Of a DNA stretch of 64,000 nucleotides, positions 44,012-53,423 are shown one piece after another. Positions within the stretch are counted from its first letter, which is position 1. The number at the start of each line of letters is the position of its first letter. The notes under the pieces are model-generated. The model worked only from the letters and a program-made list of their open reading frames with translations, was not told where the DNA came from and ran no database searches. The position numbers and the translations under genes were made by a program. The stretch is from contig NZ_CP012670.1 of NCBI RefSeq assembly GCF_004135735.1, positions 1,922,001 to 1,986,000 of the forward strand, given 5' to 3'. This DNA is from Sorangium cellulosum (GTDB lineage: Bacteria > Myxococcota_A > Polyangia > Polyangiales > Polyangiaceae).

Positions 44012-44437
44012 TCATCGCCGCCGGCTCTGGACCGAGCGGAGGTAAGGGGCCCGCTCGTCGTCAGTGACCGGCTCGCTGGCGATCACCCGATGATCGCGTG
44101 GAAGGAAGTTCACGAGCCGCACCGCCATGTGGTCCTTCGCGATCGACATCCCGCCCTTCCGGCGCAGCTCCGCGGCCTCCTGGAAGGTAGCCACCTTGGG
44201 ATCGTACGCGATCATGTGCAGGTCTCGTCCGAACGGCGGGGGCAGGTCCTCCACCTCGACGATCTTGTAGAGCCGGATCCCTCCGCTCTTCTCGGCGGCC
44301 GCGACCACGGCGCCGACGACCAGATCGTTGCCGTTCGGATCGGAGGCTGCGGGGACGGGGGGCGCGCCGCGGTCACAGGCCGGCGCGAGCGACAAGGTGC
44401 CGGCGCACACGGCGACGGCGAGCGCGATCGACCTCAT
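44012..44437 (-). CDS. Small exported protein, probable lipoprotein
   Basis: 141 aa from ATG 44437. The N-terminal hydrophobic signal ends in APAC (C21), an imperfect lipobox. A compact domain of about 105 residues follows (NDLVVGAVVAAAEKSGGIRLYKIVEVEDLPPPFGRDLHMIAYDP..., residues 37-80), rich in beta-strand propensity, ending in a basic tail. I do not recognise the family. It is divergent from the SDR gene across a highly structured repeat region. Confidence 0.7.
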   Translation of the reverse strand: MRSIALAVAVCAGTLSLAPACDRGAPPVPAASDPNGNDLVVGAVVAAAEKSGGIRLYKIVEVEDLPPPFGRDLHMIAYDPKVATFQEAAELRRKGGMSIAKDHMAVRLVNFLPRDHRVIASEPVTDDERAPYLRSVQSRRR

Positions 44438-44488
44438 GGGCCGCTGAATAACATCGATGCGATCCGTTGCAAGCGGCTTGCGGACACG

Positions 44489-44543
44489 GCGCCGTGGATC
44501 GCCGCGCGCCGCGACGCCTCCCGCGCGCGGCGATCCACGGCGC
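44489..44543. repeat. 21-bp perfect inverted repeat in a divergent intergenic region
   Basis: GCGCCGTGGATCGCCGCGCG(C) at 44489-44509 is perfectly complementary to 44523-44543, with a 13-nt loop. It lies between two divergently transcribed genes, so it is not an ordinary terminator. Confidence 0.85.
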
Positions 44544-44611
44544 GCGGCGACGCCTCCGCGCGCCGCGACGGCTCCGCGCGCGGCGACGCCTCCGCGCGCC
44601 GCGTCGCCTCC
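44540..44611. repeat. 18-bp tandem repeat, four units, alternating variants
   Basis: Units at 44540, 44558, 44576 and 44594 alternate GCGCGCGGCGACGCCTCC with GCGCGCCGCGACGGCTCC. More diverged copies continue to about 44670. The adjacent inverted repeat shares its right arm with the first unit. Confidence 0.8.
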
Positions 44612-44735
44612 CGAGCGCCGCGACGCCGCGACGCCTCCGCGCGCCTCGCGACTCTCCCGCGCGCCTCGCGACCGCCTCGTGGTAGACGGCGCCTCCGGGA
44701 CAGCGGTTGGGAGCGATCCCTGGAGGAATGCGATC

Positions 44736-45500
<765 letters not shown>

Positions 45501-45653
45501 CGCCGCCGCGGCGGCCCCGCCCGCCTCTCCACCGCGCGCGCACGTCCGTGGCGCTCGCCCCGTGCGTCCTCCGCCCGCCTCCTGCCCCCGCCCAGCGGCC
45601 CCGGGTTCCCCCGCCGCCGCCCGGCATCTTCCTCGTCTTCCAGCGATCCTGAA

Positions 45654-45711
45654 GCGTCCAGCGCCGGAGGCTCCGGCGCCGAGCGTCCAGCGCCGGAGCC
45701 TCCGGCGCCGG
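45654..45711. repeat. 29-bp tandem repeat of hairpin units
   Basis: Two copies of GCGTCCAGCGCCGGAG(G/C)CTCC... with an exact 29-bp period. Each copy is self-complementary over 9-bp arms with a single central base. Tandem hairpins after the SDR gene may terminate its transcript. Confidence 0.8.
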
Positions 45712-45766
45712 GGGAGAGGCTGCCCCCACGGAGGCGGCTCGGCCCTCGTCGACAGAACGTTCGCGC

Positions 45767-45801
45767 TTGACTCGTCGATATTGAAAGCTATGTTCAATAT
45801 C
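45767..45801 (+). promoter_or_regulatory. bfd: bfd promoter with overlapping dyad (candidate iron-responsive operator)
   Basis: TTGACT (45767-45772), a 16-bp spacer and TATGTT (45789-45794) form a sigma-70-type promoter. A perfect dyad GATATTGAA (45777-45785)/TTCAATATC (45793-45801) with a 7-bp centre covers the spacer and -10 box. bfd is usually Fur-repressed, so an iron repressor is the natural candidate; the sequence only partly resembles a classical Fur box. Confidence 0.6.
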
Positions 45802-45833
45802 AAGTGAACCCGTAACGTCGTCGAGGGTTTGGG

Positions 45834-46049
45834 ATGTACGTGTGCCTCTGCATGGGCGTCTGTGATCGAGAGATTCGCGAAGCGATCAACGAGGGGGCCT
45901 GCTCTGTTTCCGAGGTGATGGAGTGCACGGGAGCCGGCACGCGGTGCGGCTCGTGCCAGCCGACCATCGCTCAGCTCGTCGGCGATGGCGACGTCGCCTC
46001 CTCCTCACCGCGCCGCCTCGCGATGGCGCCGGTCTCCAGCGCGGCCTGA
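45834..46049 (+). CDS. bfd: Bacterioferritin-associated ferredoxin
   Basis: 71 aa. Bfd is a [2Fe-2S] protein that delivers electrons to bacterioferritin for release of stored iron. The four ligands sit at the canonical positions C4, C6, C38 and C41 (MYVCLC...GTRCGSCQP). The C-terminal tail after residue 50 is a short Ala/Ser-rich extension. It lies 190 bp upstream of bfr, consistent with a shared iron-storage function. The upstream dyad suggests iron-responsive control. Confidence 0.92.
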   Translation: MYVCLCMGVCDREIREAINEGACSVSEVMECTGAGTRCGSCQPTIAQLVGDGDVASSSPRRLAMAPVSSAA

Positions 46050-46239
46050 TTCTTCGGGGTCGCCCCGCGGCGCTCTCCGCGCCGTGCGCGGCGGCCGCCC
46101 TCGTCGCTTGATTCCTTCGAAATTCCTTGCGCAACTCCGCTGACCTCGCGCATTTGACCGAGGCGCTGGCGCTCCGGCCGGCGCCGCCTCGCCTGCAGGG
46201 GCGGGGCGAGCACGAGAGGCACGAGCGCGAGAGGGTCCG

Positions 46240-46710
46240 ATGAAGGGTGCGAAAGACGTCGTCGATGCGTTGAACGAGGTGCTCGCGGGCGAGCTCGTTG
46301 CGATCAACCAGTACTTCCTGCACGCGAAGATGTGCGCGAACTGGGGCTTCGTCACCCTCGCCGCGAAGGGGCGCGCCGAGTCCATCGACGAGATGAAGCA
46401 CGCCGAGGCGATCACCGATCGCATCCTCTTCCTGGAGGGCCTGCCCAACCTGCAGCGCCTGGACAAGCTTCACATCGGCCAGACCGTGCCGGAGCAGCTC
46501 AAGAGCGACCTCGAGCTCGAGGTCCACGCGGTCAAGCGGCTCAACACGGCGATCGCCCTCTGCCGTGACCGGGGCGACCGCACCACCGAGGATCTCCTGG
46601 CGGACATCCTCGCCTCCGAGGAGCGCCACATCGACTGGCTCGAGACGCAGCTCGGGCTGATCGAGAAGCTTGGCGAGGCAGCCTACCTCGCGCAGCAGAT
46701 CCGCGGGTAG
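46240..46710 (+). CDS. bfr: Bacterioferritin
   Basis: 156 aa, the standard length. 24-mer haem-containing iron-storage cage. The dinuclear ferroxidase ligands are all present (E18, E51, H54, E94, E127, H130), and M52, the haem axial ligand at the dimer interface, is conserved. It should therefore bind haem and oxidise Fe(II). Its 190-bp upstream gap has a locally AT-rich segment near 46110-46150 but no promoter I can assign. Confidence 0.96.
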   Translation: MKGAKDVVDALNEVLAGELVAINQYFLHAKMCANWGFVTLAAKGRAESIDEMKHAEAITDRILFLEGLPNLQRLDKLHIGQTVPEQLKSDLELEVHAVKRLNTAIALCRDRGDRTTEDLLADILASEERHIDWLETQLGLIEKLGEAAYLAQQIRG

Positions 46711-46919
46711 GGTAGGGTAGGGCACGCGCCTGCTCCGGCGGCGTGCCCAGCGGGCCTCCTGGCGGCGGAGGCTGTGCTTGACGTACGATGATCTGGACGC
46801 ATGTCCAAGGCGCCGCGGCCTGCCGAGCTCGCGCGGTGACGCGCCGGCTCGGTGCGTCGGTCGTGCTCGTCGCGCCGCTCTCTTCCCGCCAGGGAGGATG
46901 AGGGCGGCGGGGGAGATCC

Positions 46920-48275
<1,356 letters not shown>

Positions 48276-48335
48276 CTGGCACGCGGCCACCGGGCTCAGC
48301 ACACCGGGCCTGGCTGGGCTGGCACACGGCCGCCG

Positions 48336-48362
48336 GGCTCAGCCATCCGACCTGGCTGAGCC
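48336..48362 (+). terminator. Hairpin terminator after the NtrC-family gene
   Basis: GGCTCAGCCA (48336-48345) pairs perfectly with TGGCTGAGCC (48353-48362) around a 7-nt loop, 60 bp after the stop codon. There is no U-run. Confidence 0.55.
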
Positions 48363-48505
48363 GGCACCCGGAGCCCCGGCCTGAGCCGACGACAGACGTG
48401 CACCGGTCCCCCGGGTCCACGCCCGTCGACCCAGACGGTCACGGCGTCAGGCCGAGCAAACCGCCTGACTCAGCAGCAAATCAGGACGGCTAACCCCACG
48501 GCGAG

Positions 48506-48550
48506 TTGCAGCTTTGCAAGGAAGGGACGTCGGGATTTGCCGTAGTGCAA
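48506..48550. promoter_or_regulatory. Paired palindromic activator sites (candidate sigma-54 enhancer)
   Basis: TTGC-N6-GCAA occurs at 48506-48519 and again at 48537-48550. The start-to-start distance is 31 bp, close to three helical turns, and the sites lie roughly 75-120 bp upstream of a -24/-12 promoter. This is the classical spacing for NtrC-family binding sites. The sequence is read directly; binding is inferred. Confidence 0.6.
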
Positions 48551-48625
48551 TGCGGCGGGTGCTGTAGACTGTGCTCTCCGGTTTCACTCCGGCGTCGACA
48601 ACTGCAATCCCGTGATTCGGTAGTC

Positions 48626-48641
48626 TGGCGCGGCACTTGCT
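48626..48641 (+). promoter_or_regulatory. Sigma-54 (-24/-12) promoter
   Basis: TGGCGCGGCACTTGCT matches the TGGCACG-N4-TTGCW consensus at all but one position, with the essential GG (48627-48628) and GC (48639-48640) separated by exactly 10 bp. The predicted start of transcription is near 48652, about 40 bp before the ATG of the CheY-like gene. Confidence 0.7.
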
Positions 48642-48692
48642 TCGAGCTTGAGGCGTATGGATGGCGGCGCTCGGCCGCAGGAGGACGCTTAA

Positions 48693-49070
48693 ATGGCCCG
48701 GATGCTGATCGTCGACGGTGAGAATTCCCAGCGTCACGCTCTCTCGGCTGGGCTGAGCGTCGAGGGCTTCGAGGTCGCGTTCGCCTCCTCGTTCCAGGAT
48801 GCGCTCTCCGTCCTCAGCTCGTCGCCCGTCGATGTGGCGATGATCGACCTGATGATGCCCGACCTGAACGGCCTCGAGCTGGCGCGCCACGTCCGGCGCG
48901 CCTTCCCGAGGGTGCGCATCGTGCTCTCCAGCGCGTTCCACCTCTCCGCGCGCCAGGTCGAGCGCGCCGACTGCGGCGCCGTGGCCTTCGTGCCCAAGCC
49001 TTACAAGGTGGGCGAGATCTGTCGCTTTCTCCGCGCCGAGACGAGCGTGCTCACGCCCGCGCCGTGCTAG
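48693..49070 (+). CDS. Single-domain response regulator (CheY-like)
   Basis: 125 aa, ATG 48693 with a perfect AGGAGG at 48679-48684. A receiver domain without output domain: phospho-acceptor Asp in VDVAMIDLMMPDLNG and the conserved Lys in AFVPKPYKVGEI. The acidic pocket at the N-terminus reads LIVDGEN rather than the usual VDDE, so one of the two Mg-binding acids is a Gly. It probably relays or buffers a phosphosignal. It is preceded by a sigma-54 promoter, and 9 bp separate its stop from queA. Confidence 0.85.
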   Translation: MARMLIVDGENSQRHALSAGLSVEGFEVAFASSFQDALSVLSSSPVDVAMIDLMMPDLNGLELARHVRRAFPRVRIVLSSAFHLSARQVERADCGAVAFVPKPYKVGEICRFLRAETSVLTPAPC

Positions 49071-49079
49071 TAGCGCGGC

Positions 49080-50219
49080 GTGCGCTGCGAGCTGCTTGAC
49101 TACGACCTCCCTGAGGCGCTCATCGCGTCGCGTCCCCCCGAGCAGCGGGACGGCGGACGGCTCCTCCTGCTCGATCGCGGCCGCCCTGCCGGCGAGGTCG
49201 AGCACGCCGCGATCCGGGATCTCGACCGGTACGTCGCGCGGGGGGCGCTCGTCGTCGTCAACGACACACGGGTCGTGCCCGCTCGCCTGTTCGGCAGGAA
49301 GCGCGGGACGGGCGGGCAGGTGGAGATCTTCCTGCTGCGCCGGCTGGACGACGCGCCGGCCGGGGCGGAGGACCTCGCCGCCCCGCCGCGGGAGGGCGCG
49401 CGGCGGGAGAGCGCGGCGCGCTCCGAGCGCTGGCAAGCGATGGGGCGCGCGTCCAAGCCGATCCGACCGGGCGCGGTGATCGACCTCGAGCGCGACGGGG
49501 CGCTCGTGGCGGAGGTCCTGGAGCGCGCGGAGGACGGCGTGCTCACGGTGCGGCTCTCGTCGCCCGCGGGGCTGTCCGTCGCCGCGGCGATCGACGCGTA
49601 CGGCCACGTCCCGCTGCCCCCCTACCTGGGCCGCGGCGACGACGTGTCCGATCGCGAGCGGTACCAGACCATCTTCGCCCGCGTCCCGGGCGCGGTCGCC
49701 GCGCCCACGGCGGGCCTCCACCTCTCGCCCGACCTCCTCGAGCGGCTGCGCGCGAACGAGGTCGAGATCGCCAGCGTCACGCTGCACGTCGGGCTCGGCA
49801 CGTTCCAGCCGATCACCGTCGACGATCTCGACCAGCACCCGATGCACGCCGAGGTCTACTCGGTCCCGGAGGCGACCGCCGCCGCGGTCGCGCGGGCGCG
49901 CGCGCGCGGCGCCCCGGTCGTCGCGATCGGCACCACGGTGGTGCGCGCGCTCGAGAGCGCCGCCGACGCTGCGCGCCCCGGCCTCGTGCGGGCGCAGTCC
50001 GGAGAGACGCGCCTCTTGATCCAGCCCGGGCATCGCTTCCGCGTCGTCGACGCGCTGCTGACGAACTTCCACCTGCCGCGCTCGACGCTGCTCGCGCTCG
50101 TGTTCGCCTTCGCCGGCCGCGAGCGCACGCTTCTCGCGTACCGCGCGGCGGTTGACGCCGGCTACCGGTTCTATTCCTACGGCGACGCCATGCTGATCCA
50201 CGGAGCGGACGCGTCATGA
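49080..50219 (+). CDS. queA: S-adenosylmethionine:tRNA ribosyltransferase-isomerase
   Basis: 379 aa from GTG 49080. Transfers and isomerises the ribose of SAM onto 7-aminomethyl-7-deazaguanine in tRNA, the penultimate step of queuosine synthesis. Family motifs: LLDYDLPEALIASRPPEQRDGGRLLLL at the N-terminus (about residues 5-31), VVVNDTRVVPARLFGRK, YGHVPLPPYLGR, TAGLHLSPDLLERL, HVGLGTFQPI and the C-terminal TNFHLPRSTLLALVFAFAG. An insertion of about 35 residues near 90-130 (EDLAAPPREGARRESAAR) is a lineage feature. It overlaps tgt by 4 bp. Confidence 0.95.
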   Translation: MRCELLDYDLPEALIASRPPEQRDGGRLLLLDRGRPAGEVEHAAIRDLDRYVARGALVVVNDTRVVPARLFGRKRGTGGQVEIFLLRRLDDAPAGAEDLAAPPREGARRESAARSERWQAMGRASKPIRPGAVIDLERDGALVAEVLERAEDGVLTVRLSSPAGLSVAAAIDAYGHVPLPPYLGRGDDVSDRERYQTIFARVPGAVAAPTAGLHLSPDLLERLRANEVEIASVTLHVGLGTFQPITVDDLDQHPMHAEVYSVPEATAAAVARARARGAPVVAIGTTVVRALESAADAARPGLVRAQSGETRLLIQPGHRFRVVDALLTNFHLPRSTLLALVFAFAGRERTLLAYRAAVDAGYRFYSYGDAMLIHGADAS

Positions 50220-51337
50220 GCCGCACGCCCGGCTTCGCCTTCACGGAGCTCGCGCGGGACGGCCACGCCCGCGCGGGCGTGCTCTCCACGCCGCACGGCG
50301 AGGTGCACACCCCGACCTTCATGCCGGTCGGCACCCAGGGGAGCGTCAAGACGCTGACGCCCGCCGAGGTGGCCGCGACCGGCGCGCGGATCGTCCTCGG
50401 CAACACGTACCACCTGTGGCTCCGCCCCGGGCCCGAGCTCGTCGCCCAGCTCGGCGGCCTGCACGCGTTCACGCGCTGGCCGCACGCGATGCTCACCGAC
50501 TCCGGGGGCTTCCAGGCGTTCTCGCTCGCCGAGCGGCGCACCCTCGTGGAGGACGGCTTCGTGTTCCGCTCGCACCTCGACGGCGCCCGCAAGGCGCTCA
50601 CGCCCGAGGTCGCGATGGAGGTGCAGGGGCTGCTCGGGGCCGACATCGCGATGCAGCTCGACGTCTGCCCGCCCGGCGGCGCGCCGCGCCCGGAGGTCGA
50701 GCAGGCGTGCCGCCTGACGACGCGCTGGGGGAAGCGTTGCCTCGCGGCCAAGCGCCCGACCCAGGCGCTCTTCGGCATCGTGCAGGGCGGAACCTCGGTG
50801 GACCTGCGCGTGGCGCACGCGGACGAGCTCGGGGCGCTGCCGTTCGACGGCCTCGCCCTCGGCGGCTTCTCGGTGGGCGAGCCGATCCCGCGGATGCACG
50901 AGGTCGTCGCGCAGGTCGCCCCGCGCCTCGACCCGGCGCGCCCTCGCTACCTCATGGGCGTCGGGACGCCGATCGATCTCGTCCACGCCATCGGCGCCGG
51001 GGTCGACATGTTCGACTGCGTGCTTCCGACCCGGAACGCCCGCAACGGGCAGGCGCTCACCCAGCACGGCAAGATCGTGATCAAGCAGGCGCGCTACAAG
51101 GACGATCGATCGCCGCTCGACCCGACCTGCGCCTGCCCTGCCTGCGCGGGAGGGTACAGCCGCGCGTACCTGCGGCACCTGTACATGGCCGGCGAGATCC
51201 TGGTGCTGCGCCTGCTGACGGAGCACAACCTCCACCTGTACGGCCGCCTCATGCGCGAGGCGCGCGCCGCGATCGCCGAGGGGCGCTACGCGGCGTTCGC
51301 CCGCGCGTGGCTCGACGCGCGGACCGCGATCGAGTGA
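50216..51337 (+). CDS. tgt: Queuine tRNA-ribosyltransferase (tRNA-guanine transglycosylase)
   Basis: 373 aa. Exchanges guanine-34 of GUN anticodons for preQ1. General acid/base D95 in TDSGGFQ and nucleophile D267 in DMFDCVLPTRNARNG. The zinc site C305-x-C307-x2-C310 and a His near 336 (YLRHLYM) is complete. The ATGA overlap with queA shows translational coupling, a common queA-tgt arrangement. Confidence 0.96.
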   Translation: MSRTPGFAFTELARDGHARAGVLSTPHGEVHTPTFMPVGTQGSVKTLTPAEVAATGARIVLGNTYHLWLRPGPELVAQLGGLHAFTRWPHAMLTDSGGFQAFSLAERRTLVEDGFVFRSHLDGARKALTPEVAMEVQGLLGADIAMQLDVCPPGGAPRPEVEQACRLTTRWGKRCLAAKRPTQALFGIVQGGTSVDLRVAHADELGALPFDGLALGGFSVGEPIPRMHEVVAQVAPRLDPARPRYLMGVGTPIDLVHAIGAGVDMFDCVLPTRNARNGQALTQHGKIVIKQARYKDDRSPLDPTCACPACAGGYSRAYLRHLYMAGEILVLRLLTEHNLHLYGRLMREARAAIAEGRYAAFARAWLDARTAIE

Positions 51338-51696
51338 CCCTACATCGCCGCAGCCGGTCCCCCTGGTAGCGCTCCTCTCGCCGGGGCAGGGGAGGCGCCG
51401 TCCGCGCGCGGGCGCGAGGCGCGCGGAGGGCCGTGGGGACGGCGCAAGGCGCGCGCGGCGCGCGTGATTCCGGGGTAACATGAGGGGATGGTGAGCTCTC
51501 GTCCTCGCCGTCGCCCCGGGCGCTCGCATCCGCGCGCCGCCGGCGGCGCCTCGACTGCGCTCGACCGGGCTGGGTGCCCGCGCCGACGGCCCGCGAGCCC
51601 GGGCCGGTCGCGCCGGCCAGACGGCCGTCCCCGCGCGCGGGCCGCGTGCTTGCCCGCGCATTCCTCGTCCATTAGCCTTCGCACTCGGCCCGCGGA
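51338..51696. other. Intergenic region with long-range dyad, upstream of MshEN-receiver gene
   Basis: GCGCCGTCC (51395-51403) and GGACGGCGC (51437-51445) are complementary across 33 bp that themselves are G+C palindromic, so they could form the tgt terminator. The remaining 250 bp are GC-rich with no gene or clear promoter. Confidence 0.55.
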
Positions 51697-53349
51697 ATGA
51701 CGCAAGACGCCAACAAGAAGCCGCTCGGACGCATCCTCCTGCAACAAAGGGCGGTCACGCAGCCCCAGCTCGAACAGGCGCTCCTCGAAGCGCGCGCGAA
51801 GGGCGTCCCCCTCGCGACGAACCTCATCGAGAGCGGCACCGTCTCCGAGGTCGCCGCGCTGAAGGCCCTCTCCGAGCAGAGCGGCGTCCCCGGCATCGAT
51901 CTCAACCAGGTCTGCATCAAGCTGAGCGACCTCTCGATCCTGCCCCGCGAGATCGCCGCGAAGCACAAGCTCCTGCCCGTGCTCGTCCGCGAGGACCGCA
52001 TCCTCGTGGCCATGGCGGCGCCCGCCGACAAGAAGGTCATCGACGAGCTCGAGTTCGTGACCGGCAAGCGCGTCTTCCCGTACATCGCGCTCGCGGGCCC
52101 GCTCGTGCGGACCATCGCGGCCGCCTACGACATGAAGGAGCAGGGCGAGCCGTTCTACGTCGGCGCGAAGTGCCCGCCCGAGGTGCTGAAGCGGGCCGGC
52201 CTCGGCGCCGCGGCGTCGCCCGCCTCCGCGCCCGAGCCGCCGCCCGCCCAGCCCGCGCGGCGGCTCCCTTCGGCGGGGCCTCCGTCGGCGGTCGCCCAGC
52301 AGGCGCCTCCCGCCGCGCCCAGCGCCCCGCCGGCGCGCCCCGCGCCGGAGCGCCCGCGGGACGACGCGGAGATCTCGTTCGCGGACCTCACCGATGAGCC
52401 GAGCCCTCCGGCTCCATCGCCGGCGCGCCTCTCCTCGGCGGGCCCGCCGCTCGTCGTCGACGACGCCATGCGGAGGGCGGCCGCGGCCGACGAGCTGACG
52501 GACACGGACTTCGGCACCGCGGATCGCGATCTGTCCGTCGTGGAGTCGCTGCCCACGGGCACGGGCGCGGGCAGGGCGCCGCACGGCGATCAGACCACCC
52601 TCCTGGTCGTCGACGACGAGCCGGAGATCCGGAAGCTGCTCCGCCGCATCTTCGAGGAGCGCGGGTACCGCGTCGAGGAGGCCGACCGCGGGCTCCTCGC
52701 CCTGCGCATGGTCAAGGAGAATCCGCCCGACGTGATGATCCTCGACGCCATGCTGCCCGAGGTGCACGGCTTCGACATTGCCCGGCGGATGAAGGGCACC
52801 CAGCGTTACGGCCACATCCCGATCATCATGATCTCGGCCGTGTACCGCGGGTGGCGGTTCGCCGAGGACCTGAAGTCGAGCTACGGCGTGGAGGCGTACA
52901 TCGAGAAGCCGTTCCGCGTCGCCGACGTCGTCGCCGCCGTCGAGAACGCGCTCCAGGCGCGCTCGATCCGCGGCGATCAGGACCGGATCTCGGCCGAGGC
53001 GGAGCGCCTCCTCGCCGCGGGGATCGCGGCGTACCGCGCGGGCGATTTCGACAAGGCCGTGCGGCACCTGCGCGAGGGGACGGCCATCGATCCGCTCGCG
53101 TACCGGCTGCATTTCCACCTCGGCCTGCTCTACGGCAAGCAGGGCCAGCTCTACGATGCCATCCAGGAGCTGGAGACGGCGCTTCACATCAACGGCAAGC
53201 ACTTCCCGGCGCTGAAGAACCTCGCCGTGCTCTATCAGAAGGCCGGTTTCCGCAACAAAGCCATCGAGACGTGGGAGCGCGCCCTGGGCGTCGCGCCCGA
53301 TGACCCGACGCGGCAATCCATCAAGGAGCACCTGCTCGGGCTGCTCTGA
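51697..53349 (+). CDS. MshEN domain - receiver domain - TPR fusion protein
   Basis: 550 aa. Residues 1-150 are a type II/IV secretion ATPase N-terminal (MshEN/GSPII_E-N) domain: GRILLQQRAVTQPQLEQALLEARAKG ... MAAPADKKVIDELEFVTGKRV. Such domains can bind cyclic di-GMP. A disordered Pro/Ala linker (160-300) leads to a receiver domain (TLLVVDDEPEIRKLLRRIFEERGY; phospho-acceptor near D350; EKPF), then a C-terminal TPR unit (GDFDKAVRHLREGTAIDPLAYRLHFHLGLLYGKQGQLYDAI). No ATPase motor or kinase is present, so it looks like a signalling adaptor joining phosphorelay and perhaps c-di-GMP inputs. It lies 74 bp upstream of the GltJ-like gene. Confidence 0.85.
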   Translation: MTQDANKKPLGRILLQQRAVTQPQLEQALLEARAKGVPLATNLIESGTVSEVAALKALSEQSGVPGIDLNQVCIKLSDLSILPREIAAKHKLLPVLVREDRILVAMAAPADKKVIDELEFVTGKRVFPYIALAGPLVRTIAAAYDMKEQGEPFYVGAKCPPEVLKRAGLGAAASPASAPEPPPAQPARRLPSAGPPSAVAQQAPPAAPSAPPARPAPERPRDDAEISFADLTDEPSPPAPSPARLSSAGPPLVVDDAMRRAAAADELTDTDFGTADRDLSVVESLPTGTGAGRAPHGDQTTLLVVDDEPEIRKLLRRIFEERGYRVEEADRGLLALRMVKENPPDVMILDAMLPEVHGFDIARRMKGTQRYGHIPIIMISAVYRGWRFAEDLKSSYGVEAYIEKPFRVADVVAAVENALQARSIRGDQDRISAEAERLLAAGIAAYRAGDFDKAVRHLREGTAIDPLAYRLHFHLGLLYGKQGQLYDAIQELETALHINGKHFPALKNLAVLYQKAGFRNKAIETWERALGVAPDDPTRQSIKEHLLGLL

Positions 53350-53423
53350 TCGCGCCTACCCTGTGTCGTCCAGGGCCAAGCTGTCGTAGACTGCGCGGAT
53401 TCCACCGGCAGGCGCGTCCCTGG

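Larger units (their letters stand above)
45501..45833. other. Intergenic region between SDR gene and bfd
   Basis: The first 150 bp are C-rich and featureless. Two 29-bp direct repeats follow at 45654-45682 and 45683-45711. Each contains a near-perfect GCGCCGGAG/CTCCGGCGC palindrome, able to act as a transcription-stopping hairpin. The last 70 bp turn sharply AT-rich and carry the bfd promoter and dyad listed separately. Confidence 0.7.
48276..48692. other. Regulatory intergenic region between the NtrC-family gene and the CheY-like gene
   Basis: The first 150 bp contain imperfect direct repeats of a roughly 25-bp (G/C)-rich unit (TGGCAC(G/A)CGGCC(A/G)CCGGGCTCAGC at about 48279 and 48320) and a terminator-like hairpin. 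The last 200 bp hold two palindromes and a -24/-12 promoter, listed separately. No gene is seen. Confidence 0.75.
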
